Of a stretch of 64,000 nt of DNA, positions 1-10,922 are shown piece by piece. Position numbers and translations under genes: made by a program. Source of the DNA: Perca fluviatilis (lineage: Eukaryota > Chordata > Actinopteri > Perciformes > Percidae). The DNA is taken from positions 21,475,050 to 21,539,049 of the forward strand of contig NC_053119.1 in the NCBI RefSeq assembly GCF_010015445.1, written 5' to 3'. The first letter of the stretch is position 1; every line of letters starts with the position of its first letter. The notes under the pieces are model-generated. The model made no database searches. It was not told where the DNA came from and saw nothing but the letters and a program-made list of their open reading frames with translations.

Positions 1-511
1 AAAAAAATCAGAATGATCTACAAAACTTCAGGCTCCATAATTACAGTCAACTAATAATATAGTGATAGGCAAAAAGTAAAAAATCTTCAAGTCTGTCTTT
101 TGGGAAATAAAACAGTCCCCCCTTATAGGCCTGAAAGTGATTTTTCACTGAAGATAACAGCTGAGGTCCATTTGCATATTTGGCGACAAGAACCCAACAG
201 GTGTACATGGATTTGGAACAGAACATGATAATCTTGTAATCTCATGGAAGGTAATGGAGTTTTATAAAGCTATCTGTTTTAATCCTGAAGCATTTTAGTT
301 GTCCAAGGAGGACCAGGAAGCATAAAAGTGTCCTTGTACTGTGAAGCACAATCTTGTTATTGCCTGGCCTTACAAGCTTTTATTTGGTTCCTACTGTTCT
401 CTCTTTGTTATTATCCACCAAAAACAAAGAAATCATAGTGTACATTCAGTTTTTTGTTTGCAAAAGTAAAGTATTGAAACATAAGTTACATTTTAATGTT
501 CTCCTCTGCAG
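1..511 (+). other. nrcam intron (3' part)
   Basis: AT-rich sequence with no recognisable exon. It ends in a pyrimidine-rich acceptor with AG at 510-511, directly before the first recognisable NrCAM exon. No repeat family recognised. Confidence 0.7.
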
Positions 512-737
512 CCGCTGACAGGCCTCCAGTCTAATGGTCCAGGGCTTCACTATAAAGTGATGTGGAGGCAGAAGTTGATGGAGAGTGATTGGACCAAAGT
601 GACTGTGGCTAACAACTCCAAGTTTGTTGTGTCTGGAACGCCCACATTTGTTCCATATGATCTCAAAGTTCAGGCAGTGAACGACTATGGAGCCGGACCT
701 GAGCCTGCTATTGCCCACGGCTACTCAGGAGAGGACT
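512..737 (+). CDS. nrcam: nrcam exon: second half of FN3 domain 2
   Basis: Starts in phase 0 after TCTGCAG and ends in phase 1 before GTGAGT. Reads [12 protein letters not shown], then [21 protein letters not shown], and ends near HGYSGED. The exon holds the C-terminal beta strands of FN3-2, and these words are strongly NrCAM-like. The preceding exon, with the start of this domain, is outside the window. Confidence 0.93.
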
Positions 738-3700
738 GTGAGTTAGATCGACTCTTTCGACCCTTAAAAAAAGTGCTATGTACAAGAGTCTTGGGTGATT
801 CATTCGGCTGTGTAACCTATACCATTTACTCAGCATGTTTCCATTTGTATTTAGCTACTGTTGTGTTGTGTTCCTTGTCTATTTTACAGTGCCAGTAGCA
901 GCTCCAGAAAATGTGCATGCCATGTTGCTGAACAGTACTCTGTCAGAGGTGCACTGGGATCCTGTGCCCTCCAAATCAATACGAGGACATCTGAAAGGAT
1001 ATAAGGTACCGTACAAAAGACCACATGCAGTGCAACATGTTCACCAAATCCACCTACCATAATACACTCAACACTTACTGTATACTAACTGTATCTTGCA
1101 GGTGTACTACTGGAGAGAGCGCAGCCTCCATAAACACAACCCACATCATGTGGAGAAGCAGATCCTGACCTTCAGTGGGAATCACACCCACGGCATGCTG
1201 CCAGGCCTGCACCCCTTCAGTCTCTACTCATTTAATGTCCGAGTTTATAACGGGAAGGGAGATGGTCCCCCAAGCCCCGACCAGCAGTTTGAGACACCTG
1301 AAGGGGGTAGGAGAAGGAATACTCTTCCTGTGTTTCTTTCTTTTGTTATTATATCCCAACTGAGATTAACGCTTAATTTGGATTGTCTAGTGTTAACAGC
1401 TAATATAACACACACACACACAAAAAACAAAAACAATTACCAAGTTAATAATTCTTAAATGCACATCTTCTCCGGCCCCATTATTGAAAATGAGAACAGA
1501 ATCTATGAACGTGCAAATATGTTCTACTACTGGACACAAAATGTCTTCTACCTCACTGAAAATTCCATTCTCAGTGTATGAGCGCTGGAGGTTTCAAGTC
1601 CCCATATCACACTTGTGTACTGTAATGTCACAAAATCATGCTCATACATGCCTTCAACTTTAAGTCAAGCACAGAACTCCTCCTTCTGTCTAACTCTGCA
1701 CAAACATCCAAATAAATTAAAAATAGAAAATTTTTCAGTGGATGGAGATTATATAATTATTTTGATATATTATTTTGTAACCATCTTTAGTTGTACTTTG
1801 ACAAACCTGTATTAGGTTTCATGATTTATGTGTTTTTTGCAGTGCCAGGTGCTCCCACTTCCCTGGTAGTCACCAACACCAACATGGACACTCTAACCCT
1901 TGAATGGAATCCCCCTCATGACCGTAATGGACACATCACTGGCTACACCCTCAAATATCAGCCAGGTGAGGCTTTTTTTTCTTCAAGACAACAGATGAAC
2001 TTTTATATTGTTGCTTAATGAATGTCACCTTCCTTCATGTAGTTTGTAGTTTTGTATGTCTCCTTTTTCATGTCTTATAGTGTCATCCTGTTCAGAGATT
2101 ATAAAACAGAAAGAAGTAAAAAATAAAGATTTAGAGTAGTACTCAAAGCATTTTCAGATTATTTTGCCTAAATTACGACACAAATTAACAAATCAACTTT
2201 TGTCACTCTCGCCTTCTATTCCTAAACCCTACACCTCTGTTCCCCAAACGTTTTCATTTCCACTTTTCTCATCATTGACACTTCAACCCCATCTACTACC
2301 CCTCCTCCTCATACCTCTATTCAACTTACTACTTCCCAACTTCCATCCCCATCCCACTATTCTTGTCACCCATGCTCCACCCCTGTAGTCAATAACTCCA
2401 ATGAGCTGGGCCCAGTGGAGGAGCTGGCCCTGCCCGCCAATGCCACCTCATTCACTTTGCTGAACCTCAAGTACAGCACACGCTACAAGTTTTATTTGAA
2501 TGCGAAAACAGTCAGGGGAGCAGGCTTGGCCATTTCTCAGGAAACTGTCACCATCATGGACGAAGGTAAGTCAGCAAATGCAGACAACTAAAAGTAAATG
2601 ACCTAAATAGTATTCATGTTTATTCCACTGGAAAGCTGATTAATATGAATTATTTCTATAACCCAGGTAAGAGGATCCAAATAGGGCATTAATCTACAGA
2701 TCATATGCACAAAGTATGCAGTCCATGCTAAATTAAAGCACATCACACAACTTTACTTCAATCACCAAAGGTTTTTGACTATCTTGCCTTCATTAGTAGG
2801 CATATATTTCTAAAAACATAATTGTAATGTTGTTTTGTAAGCATTAGATTTGTATGTGAAGTATAATTGATCTACAGTATATTGATGGACTGGATAAGTA
2901 AACCAGAATCAACCTCAGCCACCATTCTGATGAAGGCAAGGCAGTCAAAAACCTTTGCATGGTGTTCTGGAGAGGAGTTGTGCGACGTGTTTTAAGTTTG
3001 GATGGACTGGTTGCGTGTGTCATCTCAATGTTAGAAATTGTTGGTTTGCATTGAAAAACATTCCTCTAAACACAGACATTGTGAAGCATGGTGTTCCGTT
3101 TTTTTCTGTGTTTTCTGTAAAGTAGTGCAGAAATGATTAGTCAATTTATTAATTAGTTGTTGGCTTCTACAGCAATTTTGAAAATAATTTGTTTAAATTA
3201 TTTTGTTTTTAAATACAAAAATATAAAAACATTTGCTGCTTCCAGCTTTTTAAATGTAAAAATGTGCTTGTTTTATTTGTTTTATGTAATTGTAAATTTA
3301 ATATTTAGCTTTTTTGGACTACTAGTCGGACAAAACAAGTTACCTTGAACTGTGGGAAATTAATTTACATTTTGTTACTATTTTCTGACATTTGATAGAC
3401 TAAACAGTTAATCAATTAACTGAATAAATGCTCAAGACATTAATTGAGTTTGAAAATAATTGTTAGCTACAGCCCTCCTGTTAGGTCAGAACATTGTCGT
3501 GTGTTTTGTGTATGTGAAATCCTCATCATTCTGCCATGTACAATTTACAGTATGAATTGGATTTTCATTTCTTTTTTGCATTTTACAGAGCATGATGTAC
3601 ATAAGCTCTTCATCCATGTCTATTGGAACATGAGTGTGATCTAGTTGCATTGTTACACAAGGGGACCCATGCTGTTATAAACTCTCAGATTAATCATCTT

Positions 3701-4255
3701 TTACATTACTCAGCATGACCTACATGAATGTCTTACTGTTACATACAGTGACCCAGATGGCAGGGGGCTCATCCCATAGTCACCCCCTGTCCTGTTGTTT
3801 CTCTGTGTCCCGTTTCTCTCTACAAGCTCTAATATCACAGCTTAATGTAGATGTGGGCACAGGCACCGTTCGTATCTAGACTCATGCATGTTTTACAGAT
3901 ACAGCCATAGCTTCAAAACCCATCGCAAGCATAAACTCCTCATCATTGAGCAATTTCCCCTCGTCGCTATCAAATTCTGCAGCCCACCAAAATGCTCCGC
4001 TGAGTTCAAAGCTGAGGAAAGTTCAAAGCCATATAGATAAAGATGCTAAGTGACATGTGCCTTTTTAATGTTGTGTGATAAAACTAGATGAGTCTTTTCA
4101 AAGGGCTTGGCTGTGCCTTTGGCGACTTTGACCCCTCCTCACTTCTTCCACGGTGGCTGCTAGTGTTGCTTGCTGCTGCATGGCGAGCGTTTGTTTGACT
4201 TCTGTGCGCTGTGTATAATGACTTCAGTGTCTGTGCTGTATTTGCCTGTGGAAGG

Positions 4256-4301
<46 letters not shown>

Positions 4302-6335
4302 TTGTGTTTCGTGCGGTCTTTACCCCTCTCCATGTTGTCTACAGGAAACACGCAAACCCCTCATTCCATTGCACGGTCTCCTCCACGCCGTCCGCCCCAC
4401 AAGGGTACAGATATTACTGTGATCTTAGTACAGTTCATGTCTGATTTGTTACAATATATGATGAGCTTTGTGTATTCTTTTGTTTGTTAGTATAGTGTCC
4501 CGATTTGAAACTGCTATTGTGTAAGCCTATGAGGGTCTAGATTAGTTCATGCTCAGAGCATTTAATGGGACTATAATTAAATCAAAGCAATTAATTGTCA
4601 GTTATTAGATTGTCCTTTTACCAACAGAGCAATCTTGATGGTTGTCTTCTCTCTTGTGTGCTCAGCGCGGCCTGTGAGTCCTTTTGGGAACGTTAGCTCC
4701 TCGTCTGGAGAGGACGGGACCCTGATCAGTTGGGAGTACTGGGGCCCGGAGAAAAACATTTATGTAGAATACATAGTGAAAAACAGTAAGCAATGCAACA
4801 CACCTTAATTTCTGTCAGTTCCACACACTGTAGGTGGCAAGAGACTCTTACTTCATTATTGGCTTGTGCAGGTGAATAGAAATATTGGCAGTCACGTTGG
4901 TGCTGGCTCCTGTCAACGTGGACCCAGATGTGATAAACAAGGCTGTCTGTGATTGGATTTCTAATTACCCAGTCCTGTTATTGACTAGAGTTGCGTGCAG
5001 CTCCCATGACAATCTCATTGGAACTTATGTAGACAAACATCATAAAAAAAAAAATCTTGTTCTGCCAGTTGATTTTGACTGAACCACTTTCCATTGTTCT
5101 TATCCACCTGCAGTGAGGATGAAAAAACACTGTTGTTGTAGTATGGCTCTCTCACCTACCTTTAATGAATTCACTTAGGGAATATCATAGATTCCCAGTA
5201 ATTTAGGAAATGTTATCAAAAACATAATCTTGTGATCATCAGTCAAACATATTTGATATTTTGCTCATCGCCACATAATTTATGGTTATGCCCCGAGAGA
5301 TCAAAGAAAACACAAATAGAGTCAGTCAAATAAAGAACCTAATACAGAAAACGCAATCACATACTAAAACACAGCAAGTCCCACAGAACATAACTGAAAG
5401 TCTCCAGGGGACAATAAATATGGCAGGTGTGTTCATAACATTTTATCATCCCCTAGAAACTTCTGTTGTTTTGTAACTTACTTTTGCTGTGTCATGTGCA
5501 ACTTGCAGCATTTCTGTATGTGGTTGTTTTCTGTTCTTTCTGTTGGTGAAGTTGGTGAAATGTGTTTTCTCAAGTTACAGTGTGTTGTAACTTTCAGTGC
5601 CACCGTAATAACTAATTCGTAGACTAAATAGTTATAACACCATAATTCCATGAATATTAACTATTTAAATCTAATATAGACAGAATTTCCTGCAGTTTAA
5701 TCCCATGTCAGTAGATGATTTTTTTCAAGTAATTAGATCCCATGATCCCATGATGTCATGATCTCCATGAGCAATTTGAAGTTGTTTGCTCCCTCAAACA
5801 TACCTCTTTTCATGAACGTCCCTCCTGCAGGTGAAGGTGAAGAGGAGTGGCAGAAAGAGCTTGTGAACGGCTCTCAGAATGTTATGCTGAAAGGCTTAAA
5901 GGGGGGCCTCTCCTATAGGGTGCGTTTGGTGGCCAAAGGTCACCACGACCAGCCGCTCCACCGCTCTGAGGAGCTATTGGTCTTGGTCCCAGGTGAGGCA
6001 GTTCCTCGGCGGTCGCCTCCACCATGGTCTGGCCTGGCCTTGTACTGTGCCGTGTGTAGAATGTGCAGTAGTTTGTGCCATTGTGTAACTATAATCCAGT
6101 CAAGCATGGGTTTAACAGATGTGTTGTGGTCACTCTGTATGCCAGGCATGTACTATAGTCATAGAGACCGTGTGTAGGAGCGTGCATGATTGTGTGTTGA
6201 ATTTCAGCAAAATTAAAATCAGTCCTATAGATATGGTAATTCTCATATATTAGAAGTTTGGTGTTTAGTGGTTTAATGTCCAACCTAATATCACCCACAG
6301 TAAACGTGCGTGTACAGTTTGTGTGTGTCTGTGAC

Positions 6336-6378
<43 letters not shown>

Positions 6379-9300
6379 ATTTGTGAGAGACTGATTTCCT
6401 ATATTATGTACTAATGTGGTTTCAATAATGTGTCCAAGTCACCATTAGCTTAATCTAGGAGATTTCTAACTCGTCTAACATAAAGAGTCATCTTTTTCTG
6501 TAACAATAAGCAATCTTGATCCACTCATGAACTGAAATCTCTCGAGGTAGCTACTAAGAGAATGACTTGTTGCACTTGTTACATGTTAGTTTTAGCACAT
6601 GATTATGGGTAAATGTTTCAATTTCCCCTTCCCACTGGGAAAAGATCATCCAGTCATGAATGTTAAGTCTTTCTCTTCTCCTCTGGTCAGCTGTGACGAG
6701 CAGACAAGTGGACATCGCCACTCAGGGATGGTTCATTGGCCTCATGTGTGCCATCGCTCTGCTCATCCTGATCCTCCTTATCATCTGCTTCATTCAGAGG
6801 AATAAGGGAGGGAAGTACCCTGGTGAGTAGTACCACAAACGCCACCATTCACACACTCGTATACAGTATGAACCTACACCTTTATGCTTTGTTTTCCATC
6901 ATTCAATTAATTTTAATAGGATTAAATGTTATGGTTTGGGAATATTGGTTTGTTTTTGCACTGAAAGCATACTAATCAGACAAATATTTAAGATGGCTCT
7001 CTACGGCTGCTACAATGACAAAAAAAAAAGTGCTTTTATAACGAGATTTTCTTCTAGGAATATCAGAATTATAGAGCTCCAAATATCTTGCTATATACTT
7101 TCTTATGCTATTACAACATATTGTTCATTTTATTTTGGCATAATTTCTCATTACATTTCTTGTTATGACACAAATTATTTAATTGAAACAATATGCTGGC
7201 TTATCTCATTAAAACTAGAAACCTTTCTCATTTAAACAAAATGGAAGTACGGAATACAAATATTTTATGTATTAATGTGAGAATATTTATATGAGAGTGA
7301 GTTGATATTTTGAAATAGCAGGAGCATTTTGTAACATAACATAAAATAAAATGTCATAATAAGAAAAGTTTCTTGTTAAAAAGGAATAATTTGATAAGTA
7401 GTAATGACCAAAAATATATTATTGTGTTGTGTGAAAAGGGTCTCGTTAGAACAAGAAGGTGAGCAAATATTTGGTGTCATGGTGGCAATACTCTGCCGTA
7501 GCTTTTAGTCCCATTCAGTCTGAATAATGAGCAACTATGAAGATGAGGACAATTAAAACAACTTTATACATTATTCCATACAATATACAATATTATACAT
7601 ACACCGTCGTGATTGATCTTTACTATACTCTACCTACTCATACTCATAAGCTGTTTTGTCTAAATTTGTTTCTCTTGTCTCACTAGTCAAAGAGAAGGAG
7701 GATGCACACACAGATCCAGAGTTCCAGCCCATGAAAGACGATGACTGTACTTTTGGGGAATACAGGTGAGAGAAAGTGCTCCGGCCTCTGGAGCCCCCAG
7801 AGCCCTAATTTACCCATCAACCCCTGCCCCGTCCCTGCTTTCTGCCCAGATCTGCTCTCTCTGGCTGGGCTGGAGCTCTGCACTCCCTCCCTCTTCTCAA
7901 CCCTTTCAGCTAACTAATAACTGATCCAGGATCACCAATAACAGAAATTCAAAACAACAACAACAACAACAAGTGCCACTCATCTGAACTTCTACCATTG
8001 TGAAGCACAATAATTTTTTTTCTGGGTTCGCGGACGTCCTGGATGCTACGTGTGTCGGACTATTTTGTGTGTGTGCTTGATATGACCTTGTGGTGTCATT
8101 TGAGAAGAAGGATTCTTCAGGTTCAAGGAATTAAGGGGTTTGGACGTTTTAAATCTTTAAATAAGAAAATATATAAGCTAGAGTCATTTGCAACACATCC
8201 TAAACTGACCCCAAGCATCAACTAATAAGCTACTCATAGACATCCTGTGTACAGTATATATAGTATTAACACTTTGCCTAGTGTATTGCTACTTGCATAT
8301 AAACTCTGGTAGTTCTGAAAATTACTGAAATGATCATTTCCTTCTAACTTACAGCAGTTATCCAGCGAAGCTTGTTAGCGTCCTCATTCTAGGCTGCTTC
8401 TCCAATCGCACGCAGAATAAAGAAAATGAAGCACTTTACTTCTGTATAGCTAGCATTTCTGAATTGTTTTTTATAAGTCGATTTATAAGATGGGTCTTGC
8501 TTTTATATTTTATATTCCTTTTTGTATTATGTATACATAAACCTATTCTATGGATTTTATGCTTTGATAAATACATATCGATATATATATATATAATAAC
8601 GTGACATGCATGGTGTGGAGATCTGATATATGAAAATTTGCTCTAGGCAATAATGTGTTGGAATGGAATTATTGTTCATATATATATATATACATATATA
8701 TATATACACAGTATATAATTATATATGGATCTTCTATGACATTATCAGCATGTTTGAGGGAAGCATCATCACTGAGTATACCAGAGCTGGTTAATGCTGT
8801 TTGTATCAGGCCAGTAGCCATTTTTAATAGTAATAATTCTTAAAGGATAAGGCTGGTGATATTATACATTTTTATTATTGTTAACAAATTCTTTAAATAG
8901 ACCAAAACCAATGATGTGTTAGTCTGTCTCCAGCTTGTTTTTGGCTCTTCAAGCCATATTCTTACTGAAAACAGGCCAAAATACACTCTTTTTTTTTTTT
9001 AACAAAACACGAGTAAATAGTGTCTTTATCTGGGACCACTTTCAGTGGCAGACTTGTTACCCTTGTAAGTATTTACAGCAGCAGGATGGTGTTTGTAGGA
9101 TTGACGTTGAAAATAAACTACAGTGCCTATGTTCATTGAAATGAAGAAACATGTCACCCAGTGCAACAATGTGACTCAGTTTTTCTTTTGGACAATAATG
9201 GAGCACTATGCCACAGAGGAATTGGAATTATCTATGTCAGGCTTTGAACGAGCAGTCAATATTTGTCGGTGCGGTTAATTCATTATTTGTTTCGTTCTTT

Positions 9301-10922
9301 TCATGGAATTTGATCACAACAAGAAAAAAGTAGAACATCCCCAGACTTATCCTTTAAAACTCATGTGGAGAGACCTTTTTGCACTGCAGGGGAATCTCTC
9401 CAATGGACATCAACTCAAAGAACATAGTAGACAACAAATCACAGGGCAAAGTGTATAAATATTATAGTGCCTTTGTGAGAGTAAACTTCTTTCCATGCTG
9501 TTTCATTAAGCTCAGCTGGAACCTTACACTATGTCAATAAAGGCATAACTTCACTCAACTCAGCGGTTTTTGTTTGACTGCAAGAGTATACTGTAAATTC
9601 AGACTATACGTGTACACGGCATATGAGCCTGTTGAAGTGCAAAGTGTAATCATCCTGAGGAGTGACTGGTGAGTTGTGTGGGATCTCAACTGGATTTCCT
9701 CATCTGATCGCAGGGGTGTAGGTCTCAGGAAAGGTAAGGGCGATGGTGTGTTGGTGGGGTTGAGGGTCATTGTTTTGTAAATCTAGCATGTGAGGACTGT
9801 CAGTGGATAGATGCGTCACTGTGGAGAAAAACACTCGCTGTACAAGCATCCCAGGTTCTTTCACAGCTATCATCAAGTTTAATATTCGGTCATAAAGCCT
9901 TCATCGTGTACTTTGCATTGACAAATATTTTAATCTATGGCTTTACTGTGCTAGTTTTATCCCTGAAATATATCTATTCTAAATGTAAAACATTTCAGCA
10001 TTATGATGGCTTTGTGATCTTATCTCATTGATGTTCAACTCATGTATGTGGATTGTGGAATGTTTCCGACTATCTGATATCCAAAGAAAACTTTCTTTGC
10101 ACATTGTACATGCATTTTGCCAATTTGTGACTATTATCATGCTTGCTTCGGGGGATGTTTGGCTGAAACCTTGCTTTCCAAGTTTTATTAACATCATTGC
10201 CTTGGAATGTCTTTTTCTTTGTCTCAACCTCTGTCTCTTGGGGGGGGTGATTTTGTCATACAATACATTTACCACTTCATATTTGGTTTCATGGGGAATT
10301 TGAACAGGGTATGATTGCTTGAGCTTTATTCCCCTGTTGCCTGATGGAAACCAACTAATCATTCATTGCTACTGTTTTTTAGACATGGAGCAAGCTAAAT
10401 TCAAATTTGCTTATTGTGCAGTGGACAGCAATGCTCACTGTTGCTTATAAATGAGCTGATTTTACACATTTGAAAAGCAAAGACTTAAAGAAATGAACCA
10501 ACTTATTTTCAGTCTGGAAAAAAACTTTTCCCATTACCTACCAAACATACGGTAGGTTGTGGTAAAAGTAGCTATCTGCAGTTCAGTGCTCCATCTAAAA
10601 AAAACTCACTAATCTCCTTGTTGCATATGTCACATCATCTCACCTGTAACACCTGCATGTTATTTTCTCCTTCAGTGACAATGAGGACCATAAACCGTTA
10701 AAAGGGAGCCGCACGCCGTCTAATGGGACAGTTAAGAGAGACGACAGTGACGACAGTTTAGTTGACTACGGGGAAGGAGGAGACGGACAGTTCAACGAGG
10801 ATGGCTCGTTTATCGGCCAGTATAGTGGAAAGAGTGTCAGCAGGGAGACTGCTGAGGGCCACGAGAGCTCAGAGGCCCCGTCCCCTATTAATGCCATGAA
10901 CTCCTTGAACTCCTTTGTGTAG
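512..10922 (+). CDS. nrcam: nrcam (neuronal cell adhesion molecule, L1 family), 3' half, multi-exon
   Basis: Single-pass neural adhesion receptor of the L1 family, which clusters at nodes of Ranvier and on axons and links to ankyrin/spectrin. Ten exons join in phase (512-737, 890-1005, 1102-1306, 1843-1965, 2389-2565, 4666-4785, 5831-5992, 6691-6822, 7687-7765, 10676-10922) to give 528 residues without the optional exon at 4345-4404. Domain order: second half of FN3-2, FN3-3, FN3-4, FN3-5, transmembrane helix, cytoplasmic tail. Visible hallmarks are LQSNGPGL and [10 protein letters not shown] in FN3-2, HWDPVP and HGMLPGL in FN3-3, TLEWNPP and ELGPVEEL in FN3-4, SWEYWGPE in FN3-5, RNKGGKYP after the membrane, and [10 protein letters not shown]...FIGQY in the tail. 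The HESSEAPSP...NSFV end matches NrCAM rather than neurofascin, L1 or CHL1. Several N-X-S/T sequons (ANNS, LNST, GNHT, VNNS, PANAT, GNVS, VNGS) lie in the ectodomain. The Ig domains and FN3-1 are upstream of the window. Whether this is the a or b teleost copy cannot be decided here. Confidence 0.95.
890..1005 (+). CDS. nrcam: nrcam exon: first half of FN3 domain 3
   Basis: Acceptor TTTTACAG at 882-889; donor GTACCG at 1006. Phase 1 in, phase 0 out. Encodes the FN3 A-C strands including [13 protein letters not shown] and [10 protein letters not shown]. The NST is a potential N-glycosylation site. The donor is less canonical (GTACCG) but the frame joins exactly to the next exon. Confidence 0.92.
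1102..1306 (+). CDS. nrcam: nrcam exon: second half of FN3 domain 3
   Basis: Acceptor CTTGCAG at 1095-1101; donor GTAGGA at 1307. Phase 0 in, phase 1 out. Encodes [26 protein letters not shown] and [15 protein letters not shown], the conserved second half of NrCAM FN3-3, ending at ETPEG. NHT is a glycosylation sequon. Confidence 0.93.
1307..1842 (+). other. nrcam intron
   Basis: AT-rich intron of 536 bp with a short CA run near 1410 and no other recognised element. It ends in TTTTTTGCAG. Confidence 0.8.
1843..1965 (+). CDS. nrcam: nrcam exon: first half of FN3 domain 4
   Basis: Acceptor TTTTTTGCAG; donor GTGAGG at 1966. Phase 1 to phase 1. Begins [10 protein letters not shown] and contains [16 protein letters not shown] and YTLKYQP, typical of the A-C strands of NrCAM FN3-4. 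Confidence 0.93.
2389..2565 (+). CDS. nrcam: nrcam exon: second half of FN3 domain 4
   Basis: Follows a long C/T-rich tract (about 2270-2386) ending CTGTAG; donor GTAAGT at 2566. Phase 1 to phase 1. Encodes [16 protein letters not shown], then the [13 protein letters not shown] strand, and ends at ETVTIMDE. Two sequons (NNS, NAT) are present. Confidence 0.93.
3129..3476 (+). repeat. AT-rich interspersed repeat (family R1), copy 1
   Basis: Degenerate copy of a roughly 350-bp AT-rich element that recurs in this window (23697-23966, 35094-35215, 48632-48765 reversed, 51592-51700, 57834-58093). Shared words include a TTTGGACTACTAGTCGGACA-like core, a CTGGGAAAT-like word, a TTCTGACATTTGATAGAC word and a right end GTTAGCTACAGCCCT. 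The relation was seen by eye between copies; no family name is asserted. Confidence 0.6.
4260..4300 (+). repeat. (GT)n microsatellite
   Basis: About 20 uninterrupted GT units, lying just upstream of the possible cassette exon at 4345. Confidence 0.98.
4345..4404 (+). CDS. nrcam: possible nrcam cassette exon (60 bp) between FN3-4 and FN3-5
   Basis: A pyrimidine-rich acceptor ends in TCTACAG at 4344, and a moderate donor GTACAG starts at 4405. The enclosed 60 bp is phase 1 to phase 1 and open, so inclusion or skipping both keep the frame. It would add 20 residues, with fragment [16 protein letters not shown], rich in Pro, Arg and Ser. L1-family genes are known for alternative exons at the FN3-4/FN3-5 boundary (the neurofascin PAT domain, NrCAM FN5 splicing). 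I do not recognise this peptide from mammalian NrCAM, so it could be a fish-specific exon or a chance open segment. Confidence 0.45.
4666..4785 (+). CDS. nrcam: nrcam exon: first half of FN3 domain 5
   Basis: Acceptor GTGCTCAG at 4658-4665; donor GTAAGC at 4786. Phase 1 to phase 1. Encodes [18 protein letters not shown], then [20 protein letters not shown], corresponding to NrCAM's ISWEYEGPE region. Joined directly to the 2565 exon it gives DEA, matching the family; joined through 4345-4404 it gives an insertion. Confidence 0.9.
4786..5830 (+). other. nrcam intron
   Basis: AT-rich, about 1.0 kb, with no recognised exon or repeat. The acceptor CTCCTGCAG ends at 5830. Confidence 0.75.
5831..5992 (+). 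CDS. nrcam: nrcam exon: second half of FN3 domain 5
   Basis: Acceptor CTCCTGCAG; donor GTGAGG at 5993. Phase 1 to phase 1. Encodes [33 protein letters not shown] and ends ELLVLVP. The EEWxKExVNGS and LKGL words match NrCAM FN3-5. Confidence 0.92.
5993..6690 (+). other. nrcam intron with (GT)n at 6341-6377
   Basis: 698-bp intron. A (GT)n tract at 6341-6377 is the only clear feature. The acceptor CTGGTCAG ends at 6690. Confidence 0.8.
6691..6822 (+). CDS. nrcam: nrcam exon: juxtamembrane segment and transmembrane helix
   Basis: Phase 1 to phase 1; donor GTGAGT at 6823. Encodes [12 protein letters not shown], then a hydrophobic helix of about 22 residues starting [12 protein letters not shown] and ending LIICFI, then the basic stop-transfer QRNKGGKYP. 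This segment is nearly invariant in NrCAM and close in neurofascin. Confidence 0.96.
6823..7686 (+). other. nrcam intron
   Basis: AT-rich 864-bp intron with no repeat recognised. The acceptor ends CACTAG at 7686. Confidence 0.75.
7687..7765 (+). CDS. nrcam: nrcam exon: membrane-proximal cytoplasmic tail
   Basis: Phase 1 in, phase 2 out; donor GTGAGA at 7766. Encodes [20 protein letters not shown], then CTFGEY. In L1-family genes a tiny RSLE exon can be inserted just after this GEY to create a tyrosine sorting signal; I could not locate a convincing 12-nt exon in the following intron. Confidence 0.94.
7766..10675 (+). other. last nrcam intron
   Basis: 2.9-kb intron. It holds short AT microsatellites (about 8580-8596 and 8678-8706) and a 518-bp inverted-repeat-ended element (8840-9357). 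No exon recognised. Confidence 0.75.
8840..9357. mobile_element. MITE-like element, family M1, copy 1 (518 bp)
   Basis: Left end TTAAAGGATAAGGCTGG and right end CCAGACTTATCCTTTAA are terminal inverted repeats with few mismatches. No transposase coding. A second element of the same ends and almost the same size (516 bp) lies at 33138-33653. This is consistent with a non-autonomous DNA transposon; superfamily not assigned. Confidence 0.7.
10676..10922 (+). CDS. nrcam: nrcam terminal coding exon: ankyrin-binding tail and C terminus
   Basis: Acceptor CTCCTTCAG ends at 10675; stop TAG at 10920-10922. Encodes [17 protein letters not shown], then [14 protein letters not shown] and [20 protein letters not shown] (10809-10823) is the L1-family ankyrin-binding motif, whose tyrosine phosphorylation releases ankyrin (known for the family). 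The protein ends [20 protein letters not shown]. The final SFV is a PDZ-ligand type end, as in NrCAM, but the usual NAMNSFV is here extended by an NSL-like repeat. Confidence 0.96.

Larger units (their letters stand above)
2566..4344 (+). other. nrcam intron between FN3-4 and FN3-5
   Basis: Contains an AT-rich interspersed repeat copy (about 3129-3476) and a (GT)n tract at 4260-4300, 44 bp upstream of a good 3' splice site at 4344. An open Ser/Ala-rich stretch follows an acceptor-like TTTTACAG at 3891-3898 but has no good donor. Confidence 0.7.

Noticed and set aside
3899..4003. Open Ser/Ala-rich stretch after TTTTACAG, in frame with the preceding nrcam exon, as another cassette exon
   Set aside because: The only phase-compatible donor (GTTCAA after 4003) is poor, and the frame runs into a stop a little further on. 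Acceptor alone is not enough.
7766..10675. RSLE-type 12-nt miniexon expected in L1-family genes
   Set aside because: A CCTCTGGAG word near 7787 is suggestive, but no flanking AG/GT pair in the right phase was found.
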